In this document: positions 1 to 12,400 of the stretch, in pieces
Layout: the number at the start of each line of letters is the position of its first letter
How positions within the stretch are numbered: position 1 is the stretch's first letter
NCBI GenBank assembly: GCA_010279815.1
Contig: QEOQ01000180.1
Span: 2,563,297 to 2,627,296 of the forward strand
Source: Brachionus plicatilis
Lineage: Eukaryota > Rotifera > Eurotatoria > Ploima > Brachionidae
Direction: 5' to 3'
DNA length: 64,000 bases
Position numbers and translations under genes: made by a program
The notes under the pieces: model-generated
What the model was told of the DNA's origin: nothing
Seen by the model: the letters and a program-made list of their open reading frames with translations, nothing else
Database searches by the model: none

Positions 1-265
1 AATAATTTAAAATGTTTTTTTTTTTAATTTAAAGTCATTTTACTTATGATAAACCCAGTCTATTGTTAATTTTATTTTTCCAAATGATTTTTTTTTGGAA
101 TGATTATTAGAATCAATTAATGGATAAATTTCCTGCTATATAAAAAATAAAACCAAATCAGCGGACCTTTGCCATTTCATTTTTTGTCAATTTGGGGATA
201 ATAATTTAAATAAAATTGAAAAAAATTCTTCTTGTACCAAATTTTAAATAAATTTTTTTTTTTAC

Positions 266-1063
266 ATTAACTAATATTTTCAAGGCTTCTACATACGACT
301 TTTCGGTATCATACATTTGCACCACAATTGCTTGTCTTTTAGCCTAAAGAAAGAAAAAAAAATAAAAAAAATAAAAAAGAAAATTAAATTGAGTGATGTT
401 CAAATGATGGGTAAAAAAATGTTTGACTTCTTAACTGACCTGAAGCCACTTAGCATCGGGCTGAGGCGCTGAATGATGTCTTCTGACTCCATAGCGTTTC
501 AGGCCCGAACTATCATCAAAGTATCTATTTGGCAAAGTATTTGTACTGAACAAAGTCAACTCGCTTTGTACAGTCTCAAGTGGATTTATCTTATCATGCC
601 TAAAAGTGTCCATAAAGACATCGCGCTTTTCCTCATACATATTACGCCTATTATCGTCATAGTCGTCGTCGCCTTGAACAAAAAACAAATTTGTTTTTTT
701 GTCATCAATGGCCTTGAGGATATTTGACGGGTTCTCGACATAGGAGTCGGGCTTTTTAAAGAGAATTTCATCATTAGACCCGGAATCGAAGCCCGAGCAG
801 TATGTGCCACCAAGCGAGGACGAATTGGTCTCTTCAGCAACCAGACTTGACGCGTTTGAGACGCTCTGCGGCGAGTTATGCTGTGGAGAAGTGGACGTGG
901 TTGTGTTGGATGTTGTGCAGCCGTCCGACGCGAACGGGTACCGAAACGGGAACGAGGACAACATTGAAAGTTTACTTTTGGGCGAGATTATACCAAACGG
1001 CTTTGAGCTATTTATACTAACACTTCGCTTTGTCTCTGTCGAAAACTTCCAACGAGATGTCAT
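266..1063 (-). CDS. RhoGEF (Dbl-homology) protein, 5' exons, cut by left edge
   Basis: Two exons read right to left. The first (1063-440) starts at an ATG preceded six bases upstream by an in-frame stop and encodes 208 residues rich in Ser, Thr and Asn, probably disordered, ending HHSAPQPDAKWLQ. It closes at a CAG|GTCAGT donor in phase 0. The second (343-266) follows a TTTAG acceptor and encodes 26 residues including VVQMYDTEKSYVEALKILVN, which fits the first conserved helix of the Dbl-homology domain (TE.SYV..L..L). DH domains catalyse GDP release from Rho-family GTPases. The rest of the DH domain and any PH domain lie beyond position 1. A possible further exon at about 178-95 (acceptor TATATAG) reads on in phase but does not look like DH sequence. 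The subfamily cannot be named. The exons are clearly richer in GC than their flanks. It may be an alternative start of the gene holding the giant exon at 6854-9433. Confidence 0.7.
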
Positions 1064-4000
1064 AATTTAACAAGTGTACTTAGTTATTTTGTTTAGCATG
1101 GTTCTGTTTGCCAAAGATGGCATGATCACAGCTCGAAAAAGAAACTCGATATTAAAGAACAGAGAGTGTTGACCAAGATTGGCAATTTTGCTTTACTTTT
1201 TTTTTCTGCTCGCTTCTCTCGTGTGTTTTTCAATCAATAAGTTTTACTTTTACCATTTATCTTAAAGGATTCAGAGTTGGATTAGACTTGGGGCCTATGT
1301 CAATTAAGTGTTTATTTGTGAAAGAAAAACTACAGAAGATTCTTAGCAAAACAACTCGAGAAAAGCAAAAAACTATTGACGTAAATGAGATAATTATCTT
1401 TTTTGGCAATCAAAAGATTAAGGTGCATTTGCAAATTTAGTGATAACTCTAGTCTATGCTATAAACAAAATTAGAGCTATTATAAACAAAAGAGAATAAT
1501 TTAATCCGACTGATAAATTGAGAATTGTTTACCAAAATGTCCCTTCTTTCTCTTGCTATAAACAATCATGTGGTGGCACGGCTGCATAAACAGACAAGCT
1601 CCCTGTCTAATTTTGATTGTTTTTGTAAGATGGCAAAATTTAATGAGAGTTGGCAGCAAATTTGTGAAAAAGCTTAAACAAACATGCTTCTAGGCAACAC
1701 TAATGGATAACTAGAATGGATCAACTAATTAATCTTTGCCAAAATAACACCTAGAAGAAAAACATTTCTCTGATCCGAGGATTTCGAAATGCATGAAACT
1801 TAATTTTTATGCGAAGCTATCATCTCTAGCTTACCGATTGCTTTTATTTTGCTATTTCTTTTTTTTTTTTAATTTTCGTTTACTGATTATTTAGTTGAAA
1901 GCTAAACTCAATTGATTAGATTATAATAGATTTGCATGAAAATTTTAAGTTATTTCAATTATCCAGACCCCGTATCTGATGTGTAGTACGGGATTAGTTT
2001 ACAAAAAATACATTTATATAAATAAAATTTTTAAAAAAATTTTTGTTTTGGTGTTAACACTGTGCGCCCTCGATTAACTCATCAAAAATAATTAATTTTT
2101 TTCTTTTTTAGTCTAGGGCAAATGTCGACTGACTAAAAATGTCTAAAATTTTCTAATAAAAAAAATTTTCCCAATCATCATTGCATAATTGCATTCTAAC
2201 TGCTTGCAAATGGTTTAGATCAAAGATCGTTTTGGAAAAATATTTAAATTAGTTCATCTTATTTAAATTGAAAAAATTTGCTCAGCAACTTTGAGCTGAT
2301 GAAAAAAATTTGTTCATTAATTAAACAATATTTTAAATCAGAATTAGTCGTTTTTAGCTTAAGCAAAAATATATCCGCTAGCTTCCCAACTTACATGAAC
2401 TGAACTAAATAACCATATGCTTTTCAGCTCTGATCTAAAGCGATTGATAGCACTGCTAGGCGGCGCCAAATACTGGGCTAAAAATTTCAAAAATTTCTTC
2501 TAGATAGCAAATCGTAGAAATTTTAGATAGATAGAAAATAATTATATCTGTTGTAAATAAACCATAAAATCACGAATCCATAACCTAACCTAAATAAATG
2601 TTTGTGCTTATTAGGAGAAAAATCGCTCACTGAAGCCAAATATATTTTTTATTTTCAATACCTAGTCGAGCTGGCCTAAAAACATACTCGTGATTATTAA
2701 AAATTTCCGCTTTTTTGTTAATTTTAATTAGATAAATGGTCTATTTTATTAACCTAAAAAATAATAAAATCTTACTCAGCTAAAATCAACAATTTTTTTT
2801 CTAAGACACTCAGATTTTTTTAGGCAGAGCTCAATTTTGGAAAAAAATTCTGGCTTAACAGCTGGTATTATAAAAGTAATATTTTGTGATTTCACTAGTA
2901 GAACAAAAAAATGAGTTGGTGAACGCGTTCTCAAATATTTAACAAGCTTAATTTTCTATTAAAAAAAAAAACTCATTAATTTATGAATAAAAGTTGAGTG
3001 TAAACGATGCGAGTCCAAAGATCAAACTATTTCCTTGATTCCAATCTGTTTCTAAATTAGTGAAATTTTCTTCAAGCTTTTCAACTTTATAAGAAAAAAA
3101 TTAATTAAAAAAATAAAAATACAGATATCTTAAATCTATTCACTTTGCTGCTTTGAATAAAATAAGTTTACAGAATATTTTCCGAGCATGTTTACTAGTA
3201 AATCACATTAAACTATATTATTACTTTTTCTTATTTATAAATTTTTAATTTATTTTAAAATATATAGATAACAAAAAAAATTTGTTTAAATTCTTTCTAG
3301 GAAGGTTATATTAGAAATTTATGCTGTTAGAGATAACATTCTAGAAAGACTAGTATTTGTTTATGAGAGCTTTATTAAATTAAATATTTAGCTTCATCAC
3401 TGCTTTGAGTGTTCATCAATATCGAATATTTGTACTATACAAAGATTATCAATAAATCAATCACTTTTAAAAACAGTGTGAAGTGCCAAATCTTATTCAG
3501 TCTTTTGGCTTAAAAGTACCGAATTTATCCGATTTAGAAAGTCTTAAAAAAGATAAGCTCTTAATTTTTATCTAAACATTTATAATAAAAGTAATATTTT
3601 TAATTTCGATCTAAAAAAGTCTGAAGGCGAATTCAATTTTATTTGTTGACTGAAAAAATAAATGGCGTAAATGTATTTTTCTTAGTCGATTATTTAAATT
3701 CATTAATTAATATTTTTGATTCTAAAAGGTTACATCGAATTTAGATAAATAATAAACCAAATTAATTTGAAATTAATAAAAAAAACACAATTTTTTTCAA
3801 ACAATTTATTTGTATTTTGCCAAGTGTATAAATTATTTGAATGAAAAAATTATATTCCTCTGACCAGACTAAGAGAAAGAAATCCTTCATAAATTCCAAC
3901 GAACTTAATCAATATTTTGCTCTTTTTTTATTTATTAGAACTGGAAATTTTTAAAGTTACAAATTTAAATTAGAATTTTAAAGTGTTATTTATTTTAGTA

Positions 4001-6853
4001 TATGCTAAAATATTATAGAATAAAAAAAAATATTAATCGATATTTTAGTATAATTGAAGTATAACTTTAACAAGACATGAACTACTGACAGGTTTATGTT
4101 ATAATGTCTGCCTTTTGCATGTCAAAAAATTTTCTTTAGTTGATCTCTTGATAGCTTTAAATACTTTCAGTCATTTAAATAAAACCATATAATAACATTC
4201 TACCGTTAGAATATAGACAAAGAATAAAAATATAGCAATTAAAATCTAATTTTGATTGATATTTATAAAGGTTAAAATATTAAATAGAATTCCATAGTTC
4301 TTTTATCCAAAATATTAACCTTAAACTAGTTTTCCTAATTGTTGAATCAAAAGATTACATTAAAAATTTTGGCTAAGGCTTTTACATACTCTGTTTAAAT
4401 TTTAACTAGTTTAAATTCATGCTAAGATAAACAAAATGATTAAAGTTAGGTGTTGTGAAATTTTTTTAATTTTCTTTTTTATTCAAAAATTGGGATTGAA
4501 ACTAATTAACTAAAAATATATGTGATTAGTCTAATTTTTGCTTCCTTAGCATTTTTGAGAAAAAATAGAAATAATTTAAAACATTTGAAGGCTTTCCCAT
4601 TGAAACGGAAGCATAAATTTTCTCAATATTTATTATTTAAAAAGGAGTCTGAATATTTGGCAAAATGAAAATAATTTTACAATTTTACATTTTCATATTT
4701 TTAGATTTTTTGTGCAATATTTCAGAAAATTAAAAAAAACTCTTCAAATTAATTTATTAAAAAAATTAAAATTAAAAATGTAAAATTTTCTTCATTTTGC
4801 CTAATATTTTTTATCTAACATAATTTTTATGTAGCTACTCAGACTATTTTTTTTACTTTTAAAATTGATCTTTTGATTCAATTTTTTTAGAAACCCAGAG
4901 TTAACTGTTTCTCTATGATGTCTTAGATCCAAAAAATTTTTGTCTATTCTTTGATTTTAAATTTTGAAAAATTAATTAATTTCGTATAACGATTGCATCA
5001 AAGAGTTGGCAAACTTTTCGAAATAAGCTAAAAAATTATTCTTTTGAATGTAATTGTCATTTGCAAAAAAGTATTTCACTAATTTGGAATTAAATTTTTC
5101 ATATTTTCGGTAAGAAATGTAGGAAATATTAGGAAAAAATTTCTTAGAAAAAAAATCTCAAATAATTTAAATTATACTGTTACTATTGTTATTATCTCTA
5201 AATCATTAATTTAGAAAAAGCACAAATAGATTACGTATTATTATTAATCAAATTTATCTTATTCAAAGGCTTGATAAAACAAATTCAAAGTTTGTATAAT
5301 ATTAACTGTTCAGGATGTATTCGTAAAGGTTTTAATGGAAAATGGAATTTTTCTCAATGGAAAAAAAGACAATTACAATTATATTATTCTTTAAATTAAG
5401 AATTTTTATCGAAATAATTTCAAAATTGTATAAATCATATATTCGTATATAAATTTTGATTAAATAACACGAAGAAAACTCTAATCATAGATTAAATATT
5501 TTTACTCTTCGCCATAAAAATTTTATCCTCAATTTTTTAAAATTCATTCTAAAATAGATTTAAACAAAGTAAAAAAAAATTTAAATTGAAAATGATCTGT
5601 TACGAAACCATTTAACAGTGCCTAAGGAAATTAAACTGTCTCTAAAAACGTCTTAATCAAGCTTTCAAAAGCAGTGAAGCTTAACATATTTCAAAATATT
5701 CAAAAACTGTAACTCAACTCCTGCTACTAATAATGGTACTAAAGTTTATTACTTTACTTCAATAAACTTTCTCTTTTGAAAAAAAAAAAGTGTAATGCAA
5801 TACAATAATTTAATTGATTTCATGATTCTATTATAGTAAAATATCTTTTTTTGTTAGTAATTTTGCATTAAATCTTTTATGGAATAATTAAAACAAAAAA
5901 AAAGGATTTTTTTTTTAATTTCTTTATACTTCTTAATTTTATGAAAATCACCATAATTTTTCTATAGCCAACTTTTAAGAGGTAAAAAAATTATTTTTTA
6001 ACAAGCAAAATCAACTAGCAAATAAATTTAAACTAGAATTTAAATAAATCAATTACAAATATTTTTTTATTAAGAGGACACTTTTTACCTTATTAATCAT
6101 TTTTTTAATTTTTTAGAATAAATATCAAATTTGATTTTAATTTTGAGCTTAATTCCCTTAATAAAATATTTTAAATAATCAAGTAAAAAAATATTTTAAA
6201 GCACAGCTTTTTTAAATATTCAAAACATATTTTTAAGAAAAATCTAAAATTGCCTATTTACTTTAAAAATAAAATTTAATTTAAAAAAAAGAAAAAGCCT
6301 AATTAAATATCTAAAAAAAACCCAAACTTATAAAAAATTTGACATTTTATTTCGTGATAAAAAATTTTTTCCAAATCATAAATTTAATTGTTTTTGCTAT
6401 AACTTCAGCTTATCAAATTGATACTTTTTCGTTTTGCAATAAAATTAAATAGTAGAAAAAAATCTAACTTTAGATTAGAAGTGTTATTCAGTCTTTCATG
6501 ACAAAGACACTTAATAAGCCCTGAAATTGAATTGAATTGTAAAAACAAAAAATTTTTTAAATCCTGAATATTTAGAAAAAGTAAATTTTTAACCAAAAAT
6601 TTAATTTATTTTGCGTAGATTAAATCGAAACAAATACTTAGAAAACACATATTAAAGCAATCTCTAAACGAAGATTATTCAAATGTGAGCACAAAACTTT
6701 TATTTTAATAGCCTTAATTTTTATCAGTTGCAGACTTAGTCCTAGATAAAAGATAAATATTGTGCATAGTTTAAATATTTTATAGAAATACCCAATTTTA
6801 TTGAACATCACTAATTCGATTAGGGAATTTAGAAGAGAGAAAAAAAAACTTAC
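1064..6853. other. AT-rich stretch, no gene seen
   Basis: About 5.8 kb of A/T runs with dense stops in all frames. I see no family motif and no convincing exon. If the giant exon at 6854-9433 and the RhoGEF exons form one gene, this is its intron. The open frame at 6405-6596 is composed of Leu, Phe, Asn and Lys codons typical of random AT-rich DNA. Confidence 0.6.
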
Positions 6854-9433
6854 GCGTAAAAACTCCTCGTTATTTTGGTAAATTTCAAACTCATTGTGCA
6901 AAACGCCGCTCAACGAAGACGTCGAGAAAGAATTTGGCAAGTTAATCGACGATTTTGACTTAGAAATCGTAATCGTTTGGTCCTGAAAAGAGCCAAGCAA
7001 CGAAATCAAATTTTTGTTACTCTGATTCATTTTGATATTCGGTAGTTTGTTTTGTGATATGGCGCTGTTCAATCTGCCAACAACCACGGCCGGATTAGCC
7101 CTGTCCGTATTCAGTCCAGAAAAGTTCTTGGTCTCCATACAATTTTTTGCCACATTCTCTGCTTCTGACATGTCCAACGACTCATTTACACTAAATAGTG
7201 CTTTTTTGTTTTTACACAGTTCGATTACTTTGCCAAAGCTGTCCGAATCACTCACAGGCTTCTTGCACTTGATTCCTTCGCCATAAATGTTACCAATGTT
7301 ATAACTAAAACTTCTGATCACACTTCCTTTTTTAATCTGTCTAGTTGGCAAGTTTTCTGTCAAATGGACACTGGAAATCACATCGCCACCACTACTTTCA
7401 CTTAACTTTATAAATTTGGCTTCTGGCTCCTCTTTTGTGAAATCAGAACAGTCGGTCAAATTGGAAAATGTGTCTGTCGATTTAGAATTTATCATTTTGG
7501 TCATTTCAGCCACCGGTGTCGCCGACAGACGCTTGTGTATGTTAACAACTGGTTTGAATTGGCCCACAACCTTGGCTGGAATAATTTTGGGACTCGGTGC
7601 CGAACAATAATTGCTGTTCCAACACGGCGAAATTTCGGCTTCATTGTCGCTAGCAAGTCTAAAATTGGACACTGTTGCGTAGCGATTTGAAGCGGATTTT
7701 TTCCTATTGTTCCTAGCTGGTCGAACTGGTATGGTCTGGTCCGGTTCATTTTTGTTCTCTACCTGTTGGCTCATTTTGGCTCTTAAATTCTGCTTGATCT
7801 CAAAATTTTTCCAACTAGACACAGACACTAGTTGGCCATTTGACTTTGTTTTTTCCTCATTGACTTCAAAAGACTTAATGTTGTCTATCAAATTTTCTAG
7901 TTTGGTCTCAAAATTAGTTTTTTCTTCGTTGGTAAATATGGTTCTGGTGGTGGTAATTTGCTCGTTGCTGAAAGTGTGCGATTTGACCATTGATTTTTTG
8001 ATGTCCGAATCTTTTTTGAAAGACATTTGCAGCTGATTGGTCATGTTGATTATTTCGTCGATGTTGATGCCAGCTTGTTCGAGAGCGTTTCTCACATTTT
8101 CTGGAATGTAGCCGTCATTGTTGGCCTCGGTCTCTTCCATGTTGGTTTTTGGCTCAAAATTTTTTTCCTGGTCTTCGATTTTGAGGACGGGCCAGCTTGA
8201 TTTCTTTTTTCCATTCATCATCGATACCATCATGTTGTCCAAATTGTCCGAAAGAGACGAATTGGAGTCTCTGGTCGAACTTTGGTCATTGCAAAAATTC
8301 CTGCTTCCAGAACTAAAGTTGCACAACGAATTGCTCTTTTTTTTTCCTTGGAGAATATTTTTGAGAAATTTTTCAAAACTTGGCGACTTTTTGACAACTT
8401 CCTTGTCCAATTTGATTCGATTCGAGCTAAATGACCGCTTTAGAAGTAGATTTTTACATTTGTACATGTGAAAAAAGTCCTCGATTCGAATCGAACATAA
8501 ACTTTGGCTGTTCGACATTGGAAATATTTGATCGTTATGCTTTTTTATTAGTTTATTAAACAAAATTTTAATTGTAGGCGAACTATTTAAAAAATGTTTG
8601 TCACTTTTTGATTGTAAAAGAAATGACAAGCTTTTGTTAAGCCTTAAATTTGGTGGTTCGCTGAAGCAGCGCATGTCATGACCAATAGTGTGGTGCAACA
8701 AGTCATCTGACTCGTCTATCTGATTTGTTTTGTGCGCTTCGGAAGGAATTTCCGAGTTGTTTGAGTCCAAGTGGACGCGTTTCTTTCCCACGAACACTTC
8801 GCACGGCTCCTTCAGTTTAGGCCTTTTTTTCACCGTCAGGTCCAAGTCTTCGACAAAACCCTCCATGTTAAAAGAGTTAAAATCAAGCATGTTCGGCTTA
8901 AGAATTATTTTCTTCAGGTAATTTCGTTTTACAGGGCCTTTAGTCTCATGACTTGACACAAATTGATTTATTTTATTGTTTAGGTAGGATATGTTCTGGT
9001 TAATCTTTAAATAAATCAGTATGCTAGTCAAATGTTTCAGACAATGGGTGAATGTGCCAGAGTGAGCATGCGCTGCGTCCGAGCTAATCGCCGAAATATT
9101 TTCAATTCGCGGATTACCCAAATTAATCAGAGGCAGAGAGCGTTGGCAATTTTTTGTACCCCAAAGGGCTGTGGTTGTGAAAGTTTTTGAACAAATCGAG
9201 TAACTGATTGAGTCATTTATTGAAACATTATATAAGGTATCTAAATTTTGAAAATTTTTACTCAAATTGAACTTGGTAGGTATCAGACAAGTGTTTTTTC
9301 GAGGAGAAGAGTTCGGTTTATTGAAAATGATTTGGAGGCGCTTTCGCAGTCTGATATCGCTGCAAAAAAGCTGTACGAAGTCTGACTTAAGCTTATGGCC
9401 CTTGAGATGATCGAGTAATTGCTTTTGTCTTGG
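6854..9433 (-). CDS. Giant exon of a large, mostly disordered protein (unrecognised)
   Basis: One open exon of exactly 860 codons between a TTTTTAG acceptor (9434) and a CGC|GTAAGT donor (6853), phase 0 at both ends. The frame stays open upstream of the first apparent start (a TTG at 9265) back to the acceptor, so this is an internal exon. Its start encodes a basic, helical-looking stretch (LLDHLKGHKLKSDFVQLF, then RLRKRLQII). The remainder is rich in Ser, Asn, Lys and Glu with acidic and basic patches and looks disordered apart from a short helical segment (VRNALEQAGINIDEI). I do not recognise the family. GC content and codon use are well above the flanks, which supports real coding. It could be an N-terminal exon of the RhoGEF at 1-1063, since phases allow it, but no acceptor in the 1063-440 exon proves the join. 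Confidence 0.65.
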
Positions 9434-12400
9434 CTAAAAATTTTAAATTTAAATTATTCAAAACAAAAAGTTAAAAATTATTAAATTTTCTCCTTTTATT
9501 TATTCTTATTAAATTTTAACGCAGAATTTAGAATTAATTTTTTCAAACAAAAACAATTTTATCAGACTTTTTCAATATTCTGAATATTTAAGATAATAAA
9601 AATTTTCAATGATTGTCTTAATTGAATCTTAATAATCTCGAACGATTGAATCGTTAACTTGATGGCATTCAATCTAAGGCTTTCATCATTACAAATAAAT
9701 TATCCAAATAAAAATAATCCTTGAAGATTTACTTTACTTTGAGCAATAACTTAATCAAATCATATAAACTTTTAGCATAAAAAGATTTTGGCTGCTGTTT
9801 ATTTGAAAGTTTTATTAGATTACTCAATAGAAATATGCCAAAATTAAGATAAGAATTGCATAAATTAAGGCTAAAAATTACGGCTATCGGGATCTAAATT
9901 TTTAAAGCCTACTCTCTTTTTATCACCAAAAAATACGCTTTTGAAAATCTTTAGGTGATAAAAAATATCTTTAATTTTATTAAATTTTTATTTTCTTAAT
10001 AAAAAATGTCAAATTGAAATTCAAAGTAAAATTTAAAAAATGTTTTCGTTAATTATTTTGTGTCTTTTATTGCAAACTTTCCTGCTTCAATTGCTATAGA
10101 TGAATATTTTTTTTATTTTATTAATAAAAATTTTATTAATTTTAGATATTTAGAACCATAAATACAATAATTGCATCCATCATTTTGAATGCATTATATT
10201 TTCAAATAAAAATAAAAAAATGATATCATTGGATAATATTTTTTTAAACTAGGAAAGAGAGTTTTTGTTCCGAAAGAGATCTATAATATTTATGTTGTTG
10301 AATAAATTTGAATTATTTTTGGTAAAAAAAAGACAACTAAAAACCAAATATAGAAATTATGCCCAATATAAGATGCCAAAATCCTTGCGGAAAATGTAAC
10401 TTTTATAATCTACAACGACTTTGAATGCTTGAGATGTGAGATTTATTTTTAACAAAATTTTTCCAGGCTACATTGCACCTCGATTTATTACAGAAAAGTA
10501 ATAAACGATCGATACATTAAACAAGTCAAAATATTAGCGATTCAAATCAGACAAGGATCTAATTTATTATCTTAATTAAAAACTTATTAGCTATAAACTG
10601 TCTAGAAAACCGACTTATGAGTTTAACATTTAGAATTGTTTAATTGTGTAACTAAATATATTGAATTTTATTTATTTTCTACTCATTTAAACGTTGTTCT
10701 CATAAATCAGACCTTGAGATAATTTTTATTACATAACATTAAAGAACCAATTTCATGCCAGCATACAGCTATAGATTGATATTGATTTTGTTTCATTCTA
10801 ATCATAGTAGTTTTAAATTAAGTTACTTGAAACAATTTTCTGTTTCAGCCTAGAACCTAAATTAAGTAACAATGCCAATGTTCACCCATTGAGGGAAATT
10901 TATTACTCGACTAGTTGCTGCGTTTCAAATAAATCATAGTCTATAGGTTAGAATTTATCATTTTTTTTCTTGCATAACATTGTTTTAAATCAAATTGAGA
11001 TTTCTCCACTATTTCAATAACATTTTCTAGGTTATTTTTTAATTTTCAAATTTTTCAAGAAAAAATTCCAGGCACCCAAAATATTTAAACACTTGATTAG
11101 ACCTTAGTAATCATCATCAAACAAAATATTCAGGTAAAAATGCTCAATTGAACATAATTTTTTGTAGGCTTTTTTAAACAGATATTCATTTTTATTTCTA
11201 ACTTGAACTATCAAAATTGATGAAGCCGTTCAATAACGATGATGAATTCGGATGATTAATTTTTTCCTAGAAAAAACAAAACCTTACTTTGAAAAAATTT
11301 ATGTTTTCTAAAAATAAAGTAGATTTGTATAATCTCATTTGATTAATTTTGATTATCTGATAGATTTTTAAGCTAATTTTAATATTTTAATTTCAATTTC
11401 GTGATTAGTAGTTTTGACGAGCATTTAAAATCAAATCTTAGTAAGATGAGCCTAGTTTTAACACAATTTTGAAATAAAGAAAGACAAAAATATAATTTGA
11501 TTTTTTGAAAATAAAATATTTTATTAAATGAAAAGCAAAATAACAACAAAAAAATAAAAAAAATTCAAAATAAAATAAAAATTACTAATTCAATACAATT
11601 CAAAATAAGTGTCTAAAAAATTTAATTAATCATATACAGTTTTAAAATCTGGTCAACTTATGTTATGATCCCGATCATTTCATAATGTCCTAAATGAGCT
11701 AATTCAAAATAAAAGAAATTCATGAATTTTGGTCCAAATTATCTTGCTTTCTAACTTTCATGCCTTTTTCTATTTTCGAACTAATGTTCCTTTTTTATTT
11801 TTGTAATTTTATTTTTAGGTAATAATTTTTCATTTTTTAAAAAAACACAAAAACACAAAAAAAAAAATTTTATCTTTATTTTCTTTTACTTCTCCTTAAA
11901 GGAGGTTAATTAAATTCAACAAATAAATAAATAATAAATGTAAAAATTTGACTATTCTACGATCATTTTTGTTTTTTTGTTTTTTATTTAATTAGTGAAA
12001 TAAAGCAAATAAAGCTTAATAATTATTTATTCAATTCATAAATGAAGGTTTAACACAAAAAATCCCTTAATAATTGCTCTTTTTTAAAAGATTGTGTTAA
12101 TGTTTAATTCCGAGCTCAAGAACACCATCGACTAAAACTTTCTTTTTGGCTTTTTAGAATAAAACTTTCCAGTAAACACTCAACTAAAATTTATTTGTTA
12201 TTCATCATTACGTTTTCTATTACTTTATCATTTATATTTTAAAATTAAAATATATCATTTTCGGAAGGATTTTTGTTACTTAAAAGTATTCTAAATTTAT
12301 TTTAAAACATTCAACATTAAAAAATAAAATTAACTGACAATTAAAATAAATTAATATAATTTCTTTGAATTTTTAAAATTTAATATAAAATTGAATTAGT

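Noticed and set aside
95..178. Possible next exon of the RhoGEF gene (acceptor TATATAG, ending near a GTAAAA)
   Set aside because: It reads in phase and contains GKIKLTIDWVY, vaguely C2-like, but it does not fit a DH domain and lies at the window edge, so it is not called.
586..840. Open frames on both strands overlapping the RhoGEF exon
   Set aside because: They are shadow frames of the coding exon at 440-1063, with no motif and poor codon use.
6405..6596. Minus-strand open frame of 63 codons
   Set aside because: Composition is Leu/Phe/Asn/Lys as expected from random AT-rich DNA; no splice context or motif.
7032..8956. Several plus-strand frames of 60-117 codons
   Set aside because: They lie antisense to the giant 860-codon exon and only mirror its base composition.
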